The notes beneath the pieces are model-generated. The model searched no databases, was not told the origin of the DNA, and saw only the letters and a program-made list of their open reading frames with translations. Of a stretch of DNA of 64,000 nt, positions 1 to 13,279 are shown in pieces; position 1 is the stretch's first letter; each line of letters opens with the position of its first letter. A program made the translations under genes and the position numbers. The DNA is taken from contig SEMN01000087.1 in NCBI GenBank assembly GCA_005408345.1, positions 682,001 to 746,000 of the forward strand, written 5' to 3'. The stretch comes from Macquaria australasica (taxonomy: Eukaryota; Chordata; Actinopteri; Centrarchiformes; Percichthyidae).

Positions 1-185
1 CCTAAACGTTTGGGAAACACTGTCTTATATGATAACTGAAAATCTTAAGGTTCAAAACAAGCAATTTGATGGCATAATCTTGGGCTACAGGAAATCATCA
101 CAGACATTTTCTGACTTTTAGAAGAACAAATGATTAACCCAGAATTAATTAATCAATAATGAAAATAGTCGTTAGTTGCAGCCTT
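1..185. repeat. Interspersed repeat (family C), cut by window edge
   Basis: It ends TAATGAAAATAGTCGTTAGT then TGCAGCC, the terminal sequence shared with the copies at 19890-20138, 47585-47900, 49160-49352 and 63928-64000. The left part lies outside the window. Confidence 0.7.
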
Positions 186-1535
186 AGACACCTTAGTTAA
201 AAAAAAAAAATGTGTTGCTGTTTCACTCAGTGTCCACATGTTTTGTCACAGCTCTGTGACAATCGTTAACCCTGTCCTGACTCATTTCTCTTTTTGCTGT
301 GAGGGAAAATGGTGTTTGGCTCGTCACTGGGGGGCTGTGCTGCAACTACAGAAGCTAAAATAAAAAAAACAACACACTGGAAATTATATTAATTCTACTT
401 TATCATTCAGATGCACTTAACATTACTTAAAGGCAGAATCGTTGTTGCACTGCTACAGGTCACTGAGTCTGTTGGGTTACAGGATACAGTGTAACACCGG
501 CAGTAGGTTAAGGCAGAGCACTCGTCCTTCACAAGTTATCAAAAGTGTCATCAAAAGTTCTTACTCTGACGTGATGGACAGTAGATACATTTTTAAGCAA
601 GGGACTTGTTGTTCCCCCCCGTTGTTGTGCGGATCCGTTGGTAAAGTGTATCCACACTTTGGAACTGGTCTAACTTGGTCTAAGTAAGGCGGTCGGCCAT
701 GTTCATTCAGTCGGTCTTGTTAACAACTGTGTCGCTGAGTTAGCATGTGTTTGAATGCGTCTTCTTTCTTTTCAGATGCCTGTTGTATCAGACAGAGGCA
801 TAAGATCTAAGAGAGATTGTAAAATTAAATATTCGATAAGGGATTCGTTGGCCAAATCCGGGTATTTTACTTGGAACTTGGATCCAAAATGGAAGCGGCT
901 ATCAGAACCCATCCCTACTTGCTAAACAGCCATTTGCAGTTCAGTGGCAGCTATTCTCTGCAGAGCTTTTCCTCTCTCTAACAATTCAGAGATGCAACAT
1001 TTGGCCACCTCATAAACACAAACACAGGATTCTCCCCTCCTCTCAGGTGCTTTATGTAACATTAGCTTCTTGTGCTTCCACTTAACAAGTGCAATCATTG
1101 TCAGTAAAGCATACCCTCTTGTTTACAAGAGCAATATTGTTTCCCCTCACGGACGGCTGGGGCCGGGGTATTGATCCTGGCCACAGGGCTGTCAAAATTC
1201 AGTCCAATTTTATATTGTATTGAAACAAATTGTGCCTGGAAGGGTCCATCAGAGACCTCAGCATTATCTTACCCATCCCGCAGCCGTGTATTCCCAGCTG
1301 TGTGCTTTACCAGAATTATCACACCGCTGCACACTATTGTTCACACACTAAGCCCCCACGCAGGGACATTTTACAGGCGAGCCTAGGTGAGTGACATTTT
1401 AACAAGAAGTCATAAAACATGTCACAGGAGAGAGGAAAGAAGACAAATGCCAGAATCCCTGAATCCAGTCACAAAGAAAAGCAAACGACCCCTGCGGCTA
1501 TCCTGATCACACACAATCATGTCAGTGCCTCTCAC

Positions 1536-1567
1536 TACACACACACACACACACATACACACACATG
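1536..1567. repeat. (AC)n microsatellite
   Basis: This is a run of AC dinucleotides with one AT interruption. The long frames on both strands here come from the repeat. Confidence 0.95.
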
Positions 1568-3705
1568 CACTCGGGCACATGCGCTTTGTAACCATGTAAA
1601 ACTAGCACACATCTAGAGCAGAGCCACCACCACACACATCCACAAACACACACAAGCACAGCCTGCCAGGAAGGGGCCACCAGGGTCCAGTCAAGGCAGG
1701 AGCCAGCAGAAAACTGATAAGGCTGGCTGGATTTGTTTAATTCAGCCTTCTCCCAGAGCTGCTGCTGCTGGAGGGGGAGGAAAGAAATGTGACTGCACTG
1801 TGGGAACAGGTGAAGTGAGGCAGGGGATCCAAGTGAACCGCAGAGATAAACATAAACACTGACAGGATTAACGCTCCGCTCGACATAACAGATTGTACGA
1901 TTTTGTAGCACACATTTCCAACAAAATTTCTGATCAATTCAAGGCAGGAATATTTGCTTATTATCACATCTGAAGTACTTTAAATCCTAAGCAGCAACGT
2001 GGCAGACAATGATCAGAATAACACAATTTCCTCACACACCCAGGCTGACATGAAGCACGGGGTATCCTGCTGTATCTCTCCCCGTATTAGCCCCACAGCT
2101 CTGGTGCTCCATCAAAGTGTCATGATGCACGTTGATCAAAACCAGCAGAGCGAGGGAGGAGACAAAAAAAAAAAGTGACAGGCATGTGCAAACAGAAGCA
2201 GACAGAAACACAAAGAAAACACGCACATACACACATAGCAGTGACCTGACTTAACATTTTACGCTATGCAGCTGAGTACGTCTCTTCACCTCTGGCATAC
2301 AGGTGGAGTATGGAACATAACGGCTTAGTTCAGTTGTTCAATAATTGATAAAAGCTGTGGAAAGGACAAGTCAATATCTCACCAGGGTTCAGACAGCAAT
2401 ATAATGGGCAGAGGTGTGTAAGTGCAGCTGCAGACATCCACTCTAATCAAATATTAACATGGTGATTCATAAATGATGGAGAAGAGTATGATGTAGTCAG
2501 GAAAGGCAGCCAAAAATAAAGAGAAGTAGTTTTATATCAGCATGTATTATTCAAAAGTAAACACACACTGTTAGTCAAAGATTACCAATTGAGAGGTTAC
2601 AACAGTATTACTGACTTATTAACAAATAAAAAAGACACTGCTGCTCTGCATCTGTCTCTGCGTCTGAGAGCGAAGTGCCGTGTGTCTCACCCTCTCACAT
2701 CCCACAACAAACTGACAACCTGCAACCTGCTTCACACAAGCACCTCAGCAGCAGAGAAACCAAGCCAGAGAAATCAATCGTCAAAAGACAACAAAGAAGA
2801 GAGAAAAAAGACGCTCAAAGCATCTGATTTGAACCACTGATTCAATCTGCTGTGACAGCTATGTACTCACCAGTGACAGTGTCTCTCACTTTTCCTTCCT
2901 TGATCCCTCACTCTCCCCCCTCTCTCTCACTTCTCCCTCCCTCTGTTTCTCTCTGTCTCTTTATATTTTTTTTTCTCCCCCTCACTCTCTCCTCCCGATC
3001 CTCTCCCTTGCTTGCTCCTGAACAGAATGAGCCTCCACTGCACTCAGGAACCCTGTTTCTATGGCAGTGTGAGCAAGCAAGCAAGTCAGCAGGATACTGT
3101 AGTGCAAATGTCTAGGGGCAGATCCCTCACTCAGCCCAGCGAACAGTCAAACAAGCTCAATAGCCTCTCACTTCAATCTTGTTGTGCTAAAACACCCCCA
3201 AGCCACTTCAACTTCTGTTTCAGAAAGCATTGTTGAGACTAAACATACAGCGAACGGGGGCAAAGATAGAGAGAAACCCACTAAGGAAATATTTCTCTGC
3301 TACCTAAAAACACAGGCATTGCAGCAAAAGAAACATGCATAAGTTTAGGAGCATGTATAAACATGAGGGCATCCTCATAAATATCAAAGCTTTTCTTTGA
3401 ATAGATGTCCAGATAACACATTCAAAGAGTTGTTTTATTTTTATTTTTTGACATAGAATGAGATTAGGCAAATGCGTCATGAGGGATCAAAAGGGAGTCT
3501 TTTTTGATGAGCAACACATGCAAGCCTTGGCTTTGTTCTGTGTCAAGAGAGAGAGTGCGGTAAGCTGCTGTGATGAACACATGTACATACACACTTCAAG
3601 AGGCATACACCACTGATTTAATAAACATGGGAGAAATTGCACCTCAGCCTGCAGTTCTGGCCATGGTCATGCGACATATTGCAGCACAATCAGTACAATC
3701 TTCAA

Positions 3706-3742
3706 CAGAGAGAGAGAGAGAGAGGGAGGGAGAGAGAGAGAA
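3706..3742. repeat. (GA)n microsatellite
   Basis: An AGAGAG run, interrupted by GGGAGG, continues into a purine-rich tract. Confidence 0.9.
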
Positions 3743-5722
3743 GGAGGGGTGGGGGAAGAAAGTGCAACCCCCCAGTTTTCCCTCTATCTAGATTAGCATC
3801 AGCTCCTCAACAGGCTACAGTCTGCAGAGGATGCTTCTATGACCAGAGGCTCCGACTGCAGGAACACCTTGAAATCAGTTGGATGCGCAACACTAACAAA
3901 ATAAATAGAAATGAGTAGCATTTGCAGCGCTGCACACATGTATGAAATGGTGCAGTTGGCAAGCGTTCAACATTGTGATCCTAGAAAGTGTGTTCTGGGT
4001 AAGAAGAACAGCACAGATCCATCAGGGGAAAGGGTTTCAAACTGGTACAGTAGCTAATGTATTATGTATTACTCTGAAATACTCCTGCAGAATGTTTTAA
4101 AACTCTGATGCGTTGCCTTGTCCTTGATGCATATTTTATCTTGTAAGTATTCAGGACAACTCAGAGGTTTCGAGATTGTTCTCCCAAGAAGAGCAGCAGT
4201 AGTTTCAGGAAGTCAACCAAAACGACGTATATTTGCGTTCAAGTGACAAAGCCGTCATGCGGAAAGGAGGAAGTCAGGTGATTTTATAGAGCAACAAAGT
4301 CCACACAGGGAGAAGGTCGGGGTGGGTGGATGGGTCAACAAAACATTGGAATTTAAAACGGGAGTTCATTTAAGGTTTCCAACGAAGTAGTCATTTTAAC
4401 CTAAACCACGATGTTTCCCTGAACTAAATATTTATTTTAATCCAAACCATGAGCTTTCCTGAAACCTAAGCAAGTCGACCACAGCACTATCAGATTATAC
4501 AATGGATTTACGGTTTTGGAGGGCTCAGACAAATGATGTCGTCCTGCTGGTCGAAAACATTTGATTCTAGAGAGCATTAAAAAAAGTATTTTGTTGTTTA
4601 ATCTGGAGAAACAGTTGGAGGTTTCGTGTGTCATTTTAGGTGATTTTTGGCAACATTCACACGGATATTGTGCTGTGGAATGAGTGAGTAACTGGTGTTA
4701 ATGAAATAACTCCTTGGTGTCAGAGATCAACTCGTCTACCTGCATCAGTAAACAGATTTGTCTGGTTATGTCTGATACCGACACTGGATCAAGTTAGGGA
4801 TTTCATCACCAACCGCTACAACACACTGCACATCCTGCTAAGGAGCTTAATGTGATTTTGACTTCCAGCACAGCATTTTCATTTCTTTAATAAATGAAAA
4901 TCAAGCATGTGTACGCTGAACAACCCCAAAAAAAGTCTAATATCAAAGAAACAGATGCACCCATAATCCAGTGGCCCTGTAGTCGAATCACATCATTCAG
5001 TTTTCCTGTGATGTAGCTGCTACAAGCAGCATACACAACAATATCCTTTAAACATTAACAATGCATGACAGATTGATTTATAAGAAGCGAACAGCATGAC
5101 AATCGGCTGACAGCGGCTGGACAGGTCCTTGATGGGGCATTGATGGGTGTAAGCGCATGGATAGTGATGCCTCAGCTAAAAGGTAGACTGCTGAGGAGTG
5201 TTAGCCAAACAAATGCCAGTATGTAGCTGAGCACAATACGTATGAGCCAGGACTGTCAGATGAAAAAAAAACCTGCTGTACCAAACATGATTTATCTTGA
5301 GGGATCACACGTAAAGGATGACGGTGAAACGATTAACAGCATTTTCCACTTAGACATGACATTGCAGACATAAGCAGCCTAATTTTGACTAGTCCCGGAC
5401 AGATGGTGCATTTTGACTGTGATTTTGGAGCACAGTAAAGGCCAAACTTAACTTTGACCATCCAATGCTGTTAATCCAGATGATAAAAACACAAGACTTG
5501 CTACACATCCCCACCTGTCCTTGCAAATTACATTAATCTGGCTAATTACAGCCGGATAATTAAAAATTTCAAACTCTTCTTAAAGCATGGTTAATTGATT
5601 TTTTTGGCCACTTAAAACCCAACAATGACATATTGTGACCATATAAAGTTGTTATGGCTAACATTTTAGCAAACAACTGCCAATTAACACATCTAGCAGA
5701 TATATACAACATTAAATGGACT

Positions 5723-5957
5723 TATATATGCACTTATATAGCGCTTTTCAACGGTTCCCAAAGCACTTTACAGATTGGTCTCATTCACACATTCACACAC
5801 TGTGACGGAGCTGCCATGCAAGGTGCTTGCCTCCATCAGGAGCAACTTAGGGTTCAGTGTCTTGCCCAAGGACACTTCAACAAGTGGACAGGAGCAGCCG
5901 TGGATCGAACCGCCAACCCTGGGATTAATTTGCTCTTCCTCCTGAGCCACAGCCTTC
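5723..5957 (-). mobile_element. tRNA-derived SINE
   Basis: Read on the minus strand it starts GGCTGTGGCTCAGGAGGAAG, with an A-box-like TGGCTCAGGAGG, then a B-box-like GGTTCGATCCA. The tRNA-unrelated body follows (CTTGGGCAAGACACTGAACC), and the tail is AAAGCGCTATATAAGTGC. This order is that of a SINE transcribed by RNA polymerase III. The open frames across it are not genes. Confidence 0.82.
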
Positions 5958-6700
5958 CCTTGCATTCATTTGGAGTCTCCTTTTAGCTCTGTTTTGGTCT
6001 TCACCAACTCCTGAGGGTAAATATGTGGCTCTTCAGGTGCTAAATGCTCCACTAAATGTGAAGACACATATGCACTTAAAGAGTAACTTAGCACTCCCTG
6101 ACAGTCTTGTTTTTGCTGACCTCCAGTGGTTTAACTTCTCACCTTGCTGCAGTGATGTACAGATGTACTCCAGGACCCCGTGACATCACTGTTGGGTGTG
6201 GTCAGAGGTGAAACTTTCAACCAGAGAGGGCAGCAAAACACTGCTTTTCAGCCTGGCGTTATATTACTCTTTAAACAGCCATGCAGATTTTGTTTTTTTG
6301 CTGCATATCATTCCTTGCTGGGAATGATGTGCCTACAGATTTATAACTACACACTTGTATCATCTCTCAGCATTACGGTTGATAGCTAGAAAATTGTATT
6401 TAGCACACTTGGTCTAGGTGGGGCGAAAGGTCTGAGTTTGGGTTGGCTCCCACCACTGTGAGCATACAGCGTCTGCTTTATCTATGGCTCTAGGGTGGAT
6501 ATGAAAGGTGGCAGGACAATGTCAGCATCAACATAAGTCCCCAAGCTTCCTGATTATAAATGCAAAGGACTACAGCAGAGTCTGCCTCAGCGGACTGCAA
6601 GAGATTGTCTAAGGCAAACATGAGATGAGAGAGGGAGAGTTCCCCAATGTGGCCCAGCGTAATGAGGGTCATGACATGACTCTGAGGCCGGAAGCAAAGC

Positions 6701-6732
6701 ACTCGGACTATATGAATCCATATAGTCCGAGT
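6701..6732. repeat. Perfect 14-bp inverted repeat with 4-base loop
   Basis: ACTCGGACTATATG (6701-6714) and its exact reverse complement CATATAGTCCGAGT (6719-6732) are separated by AATC. No transposon ends or gene are recognised around it. Confidence 0.9.
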
Positions 6733-7659
6733 CATAGGGGCCAGTGTCTTGCATAGCTGCTACGGTCCTTTAATCATTCTTGTTGAGAGGTACAGCCTCG
6801 TTGTCTCCCCCCAGCACTTCTGCAATTCTCCAATATGGTCATTTAGTCGAGGCACTGATGCAGCAGGCATTTGTTTACGACTACACCTGGAGAAAGCATG
6901 TGAGGTGAACCAGTAGAAGCATGAGAGGAGGTATGCACCTCCTTTTCCTTCTCCTCACATAACTGACTGCAAGAGCAGGCTGCAGGCAGTGAACTGTCCT
7001 CTTGTCTTGGTTGACAATGATGATGTTGAAGATAGCAACAAGGGGCTGCCTCAGGAGCAGCTGAAGCACCGCCTTAGTGAACAGGAAAAAAAAGTATTCT
7101 TTGTCTAGGCTGGTTTTGCAGAGGAAAAGGTCACCATGGTGCCATTTTACATGCTTGTTCTACAGAAGAGAGCACAGCGTGATAAATAAATAAAAGCAAA
7201 GACATAACAGGGTAAAATAGCTGAAAAACAGCAGCAACCACAAACACAATGGAAAGTCAGCCATGCCGCCCAGGTGGTCTGCAAGCCTGGGGAGACTAGG
7301 CAACCAACGAAAACACTCAGGTACAAGATGTAAGGTGTGGAGGGGAAAAAAGTCGCCTAACCGAGGAGCAAAAATGGAAAGTAAGATTCACTTCAAAATT
7401 GCCAGAACCAGCAGACAGAATTTACCTCTGGCTATCTGGATAAAGCTATTCCCTCTGGAGCAGTAACCCGAGCATCTGTAGCTGACTAACACAAGTGGAT
7501 TAACACTGATTAGGGGGCACTCAGGGCAGACATCTACCCAAGGGGCTGAACAGAGAAATAGCTATGCTACATGGCGCAACATACGCTACACTACAACAGT
7601 CTTGAATGGAGGAAAGAGAAACATTTTTGCTGAGGTGTGGCTGTGTGTACAGAGACCTA

Positions 7660-8250
7660 TACCTAGTATTGGTGTACATTTACTCAAGTACTGTACTTAA
7701 TTTTGATGTACTTGTACTTTACATGAATATTTCCATTTTCTGAAATATTGTACTTTTTACTCCACTACATTTATCTGACATCTGCAATTACTTCCCCTCT
7801 AAACATCTGAGGATGTGCTCTAAGTGATTTAGGCCAAACACCAAATTAGATAAAATGATCTAATATTTTATAATAATAAAAAAAAAACAAAGATCAGCAA
7901 AAAGTCCAGATTTGTATGGAAGAACTTTTTCTTCTTTCCTTTTCTATTGATCATCTCACGACCCTTGAGATTAATATTGTGACCCTCTGGAGGGTGTAAA
8001 GCTACAACAAGATGCTGCTTACATATGTATGCATCTGTGTTAATAATTTAATAATAAGTAGTTATATAATAATATCATAATATCATAACTTGTACATTTT
8101 TCTGATAATACTTCTGTACTTTTACTGAAGTGGGATTTGAATGCAGGACCTTTACCTGTCCTAACTGAGTATTTTGAATATAGATGATATATATAATGTA
8201 TTGGTACTTTTACATAAGTAAAGGATCTGCATACTTCTTCCACCACCGCC
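7660..8250. mobile_element. hAT-like MITE, family A, copy 1
   Basis: It starts near ACATTTACTCAAGTACTGTA and ends at GCATACTTCTTCCACCACCG, the same ends and interior as the copy in KLHL21 intron 2. The left end is eroded. Confidence 0.75.
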
Positions 8251-11200
8251 CAGAGAAAATGAGCGAGTTCTCGCTGCCTGCCTGCTCAGCCGACTTAACT
8301 GAAACTGTGTGAAGCTATCTGCAAGAAGATAACAGATTAAAAAGGATGAAGAGATACCCTGATGATGAGGGCAGATGTGGGGGGCATTATGGCGGAAATC
8401 AAAATACTTTGCTGTTAAAATCTCTTGACCTGTGCATGTGTAAGTCGATCTTATCCCGTCTTAAACGCTGGCTCAGGCCAACAACTACCAGTGGTTTATT
8501 TAACTTATTTCATGATTGCTCTAATTGCAGATGAGAACATCACTTTACATGCATCTTACCCAGTGTTCGAATTACACTGTGGCTTTCAAGGGGGTCAGAG
8601 CTAAGCTTATTCCACGGTCAGAACCTCCAGATGTGAAGGCAATACATCGATCATAAAAAACCTGGACAGCTTCAGAAGGGGAGCGAGGGAGAGAGAGACT
8701 TTAATAAGCCCCTGCTGCCTCTGATGCCAAATATTACAAGGAAAAATAAAAAGCTCCCCACTTAGTGAGAAATTTAGGCCTGTTTCTAGTTTCACAGCTA
8801 ATTTGTTTTATAACTAATTTGTCATTGCATTTCCTACATCCATTCTATTTTGAAATCTTTGTGTTGACATAAAGGAGAAACCTGCCTCACAAAGGTGTGT
8901 GGGGGGAAGGAAAGTCTTCACCGCGTGCTGATGGACAGCGTGGACGCTCAGCTTTAATGTTAATTAATTATGAGAGAGGCTGCCGAGCTGATTGCGCTGG
9001 CAGGAGGTGTGCTCCAGCAGCCGCTCGTTGAGAATTGCCGATCTGACACCAAATCCACACACAATAATACTAACGCACAGGCAAACTAAGCAACACATGA
9101 AAGCCCTAATAAATCAAAAACACCCTGCACATGTCCAGATCAATCATGTTACACACATGATTGACATAATGCACAAATCAATCCATCTAAATTTCCAATA
9201 GCCACTCATCATCTGTCTAACAACAACTTGTTTTTACAACAATTTAAATCTGGTTTTACACCCTTTATTTTACTGAATCCACCCTCACAAAATGGTCTGA
9301 TGTCTCCTCCTCTACTGCATGTGGACAATTTCAAACTTCCCACATAGGGCCTTTCATTTTAATTTTATCTTTAACAATTCTTGTGCAGGCAGTGCATGCT
9401 GTAGGCGATGGTTTTCCCGGGAACAGAGGAACTGTTTTCTGCTCCCAAGCTGGTTTAATTTCAGATTTTCACTCATCGCAGTCCCTTACCTCTTGCACAA
9501 TGACACACAGTAGCCTTAATATTCTCTGGAAGGGAAGCTCTTGTGGCTCATCCACTCCTTATAGTTCTCTTCATCATGAAAATGTCAGAGTGCCATGGCA
9601 CAGTGGGCTTTTAAAGGGGAGGAGAAAGAAGTGATCTGATTGTTCCTATCTCACCTACCTAAAGTTTATTCCTATTCCTACTGAGTTGTAACTTTATACC
9701 TCAAAATTATTAAAAATCAGTGAGCACTTCATGTGTGCTTGTACAGACTTGTCTGTGTTTTGTGCCACGTGGAACTGATCGACAAAACTAGAGTCCTTAT
9801 CCTTGTTCACAAACCAGACCAGACCAGTCCTGATACTCATATCCCTCTTTGAGTCGTATAAAGTTCTGTACAAATAAACTTAGATTTTCTTTATTTGGAT
9901 ATAAATATAGCACCATTTGTCAGATTTTGATGCAGCACTTTGTATTGTAGGGTTGACTGTTTTTGCTTGTCCTTAAATCTCAGATGTATTGGTTTATGAC
10001 ATATCTGGGTAAACATTTTAATTCTTTTAGGATGGTTGACATGGTCTCTTGCTGTCAGTGAATGTGGAGAAAGCAAACCTAACATAACTTCATAAAAAAA
10101 AAAAATGCTCTGGCACATCCAACAGGGTCAATCCTCACCGGGGATGCACTCAGCACAATTCATCTTTCTAATGAACCATACATCAGGAGCCTCCTGTCCT
10201 CTTAGGCCTCAACAACACATCGGATCGGCTTATGGCCGGTGGCCCAGTGAGAAAATCTAAGTAGAGTTCAAAGGGAACTGAGCTCAGGCTGGAAGACTGC
10301 GCTCCTCAGGGACTGATGCTTCGAGAATAAAAATCTAAATCAAAATCCACTCAGGTATTCGCCTGAGGAGATTAAATACAGCCCCCTGAAATCCTCCCAT
10401 GCATCAGCAAGGCTGACCTGGAACTGCGCTCAGAAAGGATGGGAAGAAGGTTAAAGGAAGTGAGGCTGGACTCAAGAGCTGCAGGCATGAGAGCATGTTC
10501 AGGGAATGGAGGGCGTCTTCTGCTGCTTTAATGAACAAACAGAAATGGCTAAACGCTCTATTCTCTTTCTATCACATCAACTCAATTATATTTATAACTT
10601 TTCAATATAACCTAATTTCATATGAGTCTGCACAACATGCAAATAAATAAGTGTTGGCCCAGCATCTCTTGGTCTTCTCAGGAGGGTTTCCTGTGATGGC
10701 TCCCAATTAAAAGGCTTCTTGATAGCGGAGTTATAAACAAAGATACATTAAGAGGCAACCTTTGACACCAAATGGTAAATTTCTGTGATTTTACAGGAGA
10801 ATTTCTGTGAGTGCGATGGTGTCGCTGCTCGTGACCTTATTCATGTATATTCACACAAATCTATTTTTACACGAGGTAAAGACAAGTGGCCCTGCTCACA
10901 GCACTCATTTCATCATGCCAGTTTCAGCTTGCTAAAGGCAGTCACTGTGTATAGGTGCTGAATAAATTGATTGGGTAATGAAAAATAACTTCCTGTCCTC
11001 ATCAACTGACCATTCAGTAAACCCCTCCTCCGAACAGCGATTGTCCAATCATAGCAAAGAGACTCTATCAAGAGTTTGGACGGTGGTTTTGCCTTTCCAA
11101 AACGATACAAGCAGAAGTGTGAGGAACAGTGTATTTATCTGCTCTAACGCAAGCTGCAAACGTTAGGATGATTACTTTGTGATACAGGTTACCAAAAAAA

Positions 11201-11734
11201 AAAAAATCCTTGTTCATGATAGCACATCCACATGTAGTCTTTATTGGGTTTGGGGAAGTTTATACTCTGAAGCCCTGAAAGTCTTTCCTCTTGTGATGTT
11301 GAAAATGAAACATATTGTTTGAACTGTTCAAATAAGAGTCTGATTTTACATTTTTCCTAATCATACTTACAATACTGGGACTAACCAGTTCTACACTGCA
11401 ATACCTCCTCTTTATTTCCATATCCTCTACATTCCATATCCTTTTTTCTGCAGGTGTTTCTGCCTCTGGAGCTGTGGAGGTCTGGGTCTGTGGTTGCTGC
11501 CGCCTGCTGCCCCCGTGCTCCTGCTCTGCACCCGCTGATGCTATTGCTGTTGTTGCTGTTATTGGTATTGCTATTATAGTGTTGCTCTTAGTGTTGTTTC
11601 TGTTGGTGTTAACATCAATGCCATTACCATATCTATGCTGTATTGAGCTGCTGTATGTTCTCTTTCCTCCTGCTCTCTCTCTCCCGCTCCCCCCTTCCCC
11701 TTCAACCCAACCGGTCGAGGCAGATGACCGCCCA
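8251..11734. other. Gene-free stretch
   Basis: No gene or transposon is recognised. The block around 8940-9060 (TAATTAATTATGAG, CAGCAGCCGCTCG) is GC-mixed with homeodomain-type TAATTA motifs and could be a conserved non-coding element. Frames near 11260-11814 overlap low-complexity sequence and a repeat. Confidence 0.5.
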
Positions 11735-11945
11735 CCTTGAGCCTGGTTCTGCTCGAGGTTTCTACCTGTTAAAAGGGAGTTTTTCCTTGCCACCGTCGCA
11801 TAGTGCTTGCTCATGGTGGGAACTGTTGGGTCTCTGTAAATATAAAGAGTCGGTCTAGACCTGCTCTATTCGAAAAAGTGCCCTGAGATAACTTTGTTAT
11901 GATATGGCGCTATATCAATAAAACTGAATTGAATTGAATGGATCA
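11735..11945 (+). repeat. Teleost short interspersed repeat with GAATTGAATTGAAT tail
   Basis: The segment from GAGCCTGGTTCTGCTCGAGG to ATATCAATAAAACTGAATTG is a sequence I recognise as highly repeated in percomorph genomes. It ends in a TTGAA-type simple tail, which suggests a SINE or LINE 3' end. Its family name is not assigned. Confidence 0.65.
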
Positions 11946-12058
11946 TCAACTGGTGAGGATGCTGACTTTATGGGACTCTGTTACAGGGTTCATGTTTTAA
12001 AACGCATCAGCTGGTAACATTAAAATATCAGCTGGAGACAGGGTTTTCACCCAACTCA

Positions 12059-12560
12059 CAGTGGTGGAAGAAGTACTCTTTTACTTAAGTAAAAGTAGCA
12101 ATACCACAGTGTAGAAATACTTTGTTACAAGTCCTGCATTCAAAAGTACAAAAGTATTGGCACCAAAATATACTTAAAATACCAAAAGTAAAAGTACTCA
12201 TTATGCAGAATGGCCCATTTGAGAATAATGTATATTACATTATTGTATTATAATTATGAATGCATTAATGTGTACATTTTAACTACTTTATATACTGCTG
12301 GTTAGGTTGTGAATTCCCCCCGGGGATCAATAAAGTCTTACTGTATCTTAATCTATCATAAAACATCATAATTTATTTGTTGATTCTGCAAAGTAACTAG
12401 TAACTAAAGTTATTAAATAAATATAGTGCAGTAAAAAGTACAATATTTGCCTCCGAACTGTAGTGGACTGGAAGTATAAAGTAGCAGAAAATGGAAGTAA
12501 AGTAGAGGTACCTCAAAATTGTACTTAAGTACTCTACTTGAGTAAATGTACTCAGAGAGA
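12059..12560. mobile_element. hAT-like MITE, family A, copy 2
   Basis: The left end CAGTGGTGGAAGAAGTACTC is intact. The right end fades after TTGAGTAAATGTACTCAG and lacks the terminal CCACCACTG. The interior contains AAAGTAAAAGTACTCATTAT. Confidence 0.75.
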
Positions 12561-12736
12561 GTAGAGTTAACATTAGCTTAATTAGCTAGCTACAGCTGAA
12601 ACATTGTAATTTCAGCCAGCAAAATTGCTAATCGCCTGATAGAAATGAAAACCTGCTTTTGCAGTGTATTTTTTTACATACTTATCCTGATAAAGCTTAA
12701 GCACAGAAGCTCTTCGCTGAGCCACAGAGAGATATA

Positions 12737-12926
12737 TCAGTTCCTGATCAAGTCAGTCAGAGGCTGGATATTACAGTTGCTCTCCTCCCGGTGGTTTGAG
12801 CAGTCCAGGCAGAGTGTTTCCATTTCCTCTCTCAGACTGACCTGCTCCACTCTGAATGCAGGGCAGCTCTCCAACACTGACACATTCTCTCTTCGGTATC
12901 TTGGCCGAATGCCACAGCGGCTGTGG
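12737..12926 (-). CDS. Candidate terminal coding exon of an unidentified gene
   Basis: The acceptor ACACTTACAG is at about 12927-12936. It is followed by an open frame HSRCGIRPRYRRENVSVLES, CPAFRVEQVSLREEMETLCL, DCSNHREESNCNIQPLTDLI, RN and a TGA at 12737. Composition is protein-like, and an alternative acceptor (GTGGAGCAG) inside would start at VSLREEM. No family is recognised. It might be the 3' end of the gene suggested by the candidate exons at 25.9 and 41.3 kb. Confidence 0.28.
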
Positions 12927-13279
12927 CTGTAAGTGTATCGAGTGTATTCTACCTTGGATTGTATAGGATGTTGGAGACTCATTACCATGTGGAACCTGTT
13001 GGTATGCAGAGCCCACTCACCAGTGGGTATTTTTAGAGTGGAGTGGGTCCACAGTGGGTTTACGTGAAGGGTATCCTTGAAAGGGGATCCAATCATTGTC
13101 AGCTGTATAATACCATAGAAGAAAAAAAAAACCCCCCGTGTCAAACCACTTTTAAAAAACCTGCTTACCGCGGCACTGAGGACAGTCCATGTGACACGTG
13201 GCTGCAAAGCACTGAAAGGCAATTATTTAAAGCTGCATTTATCACATTTTTTATATTAACGATAGGTCCAATTAATATA

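Larger units (their letters stand above)
186..5722. other. Gene-free stretch
   Basis: Apart from the microsatellites at 1536-1567 and 3706-3742 and a pyrimidine-rich tract near 2880-3010, I see no exon, RNA gene or recognised transposon. Open frames are short and lack splice sites or domains. Confidence 0.6.

Noticed and set aside
5654..5986. 110-residue plus-strand frame
   Set aside because: It is antisense to a tRNA-derived SINE.
6490..7069. Minus-strand frames of 81 and 62 residues
   Set aside because: The peptides look mildly protein-like but have no splice sites, no domain and no continuation.
11260..11814. 184-residue minus-strand frame
   Set aside because: It overlaps an interspersed repeat and low-complexity Ser/Gly/Thr-rich sequence, with no domain or splice context.
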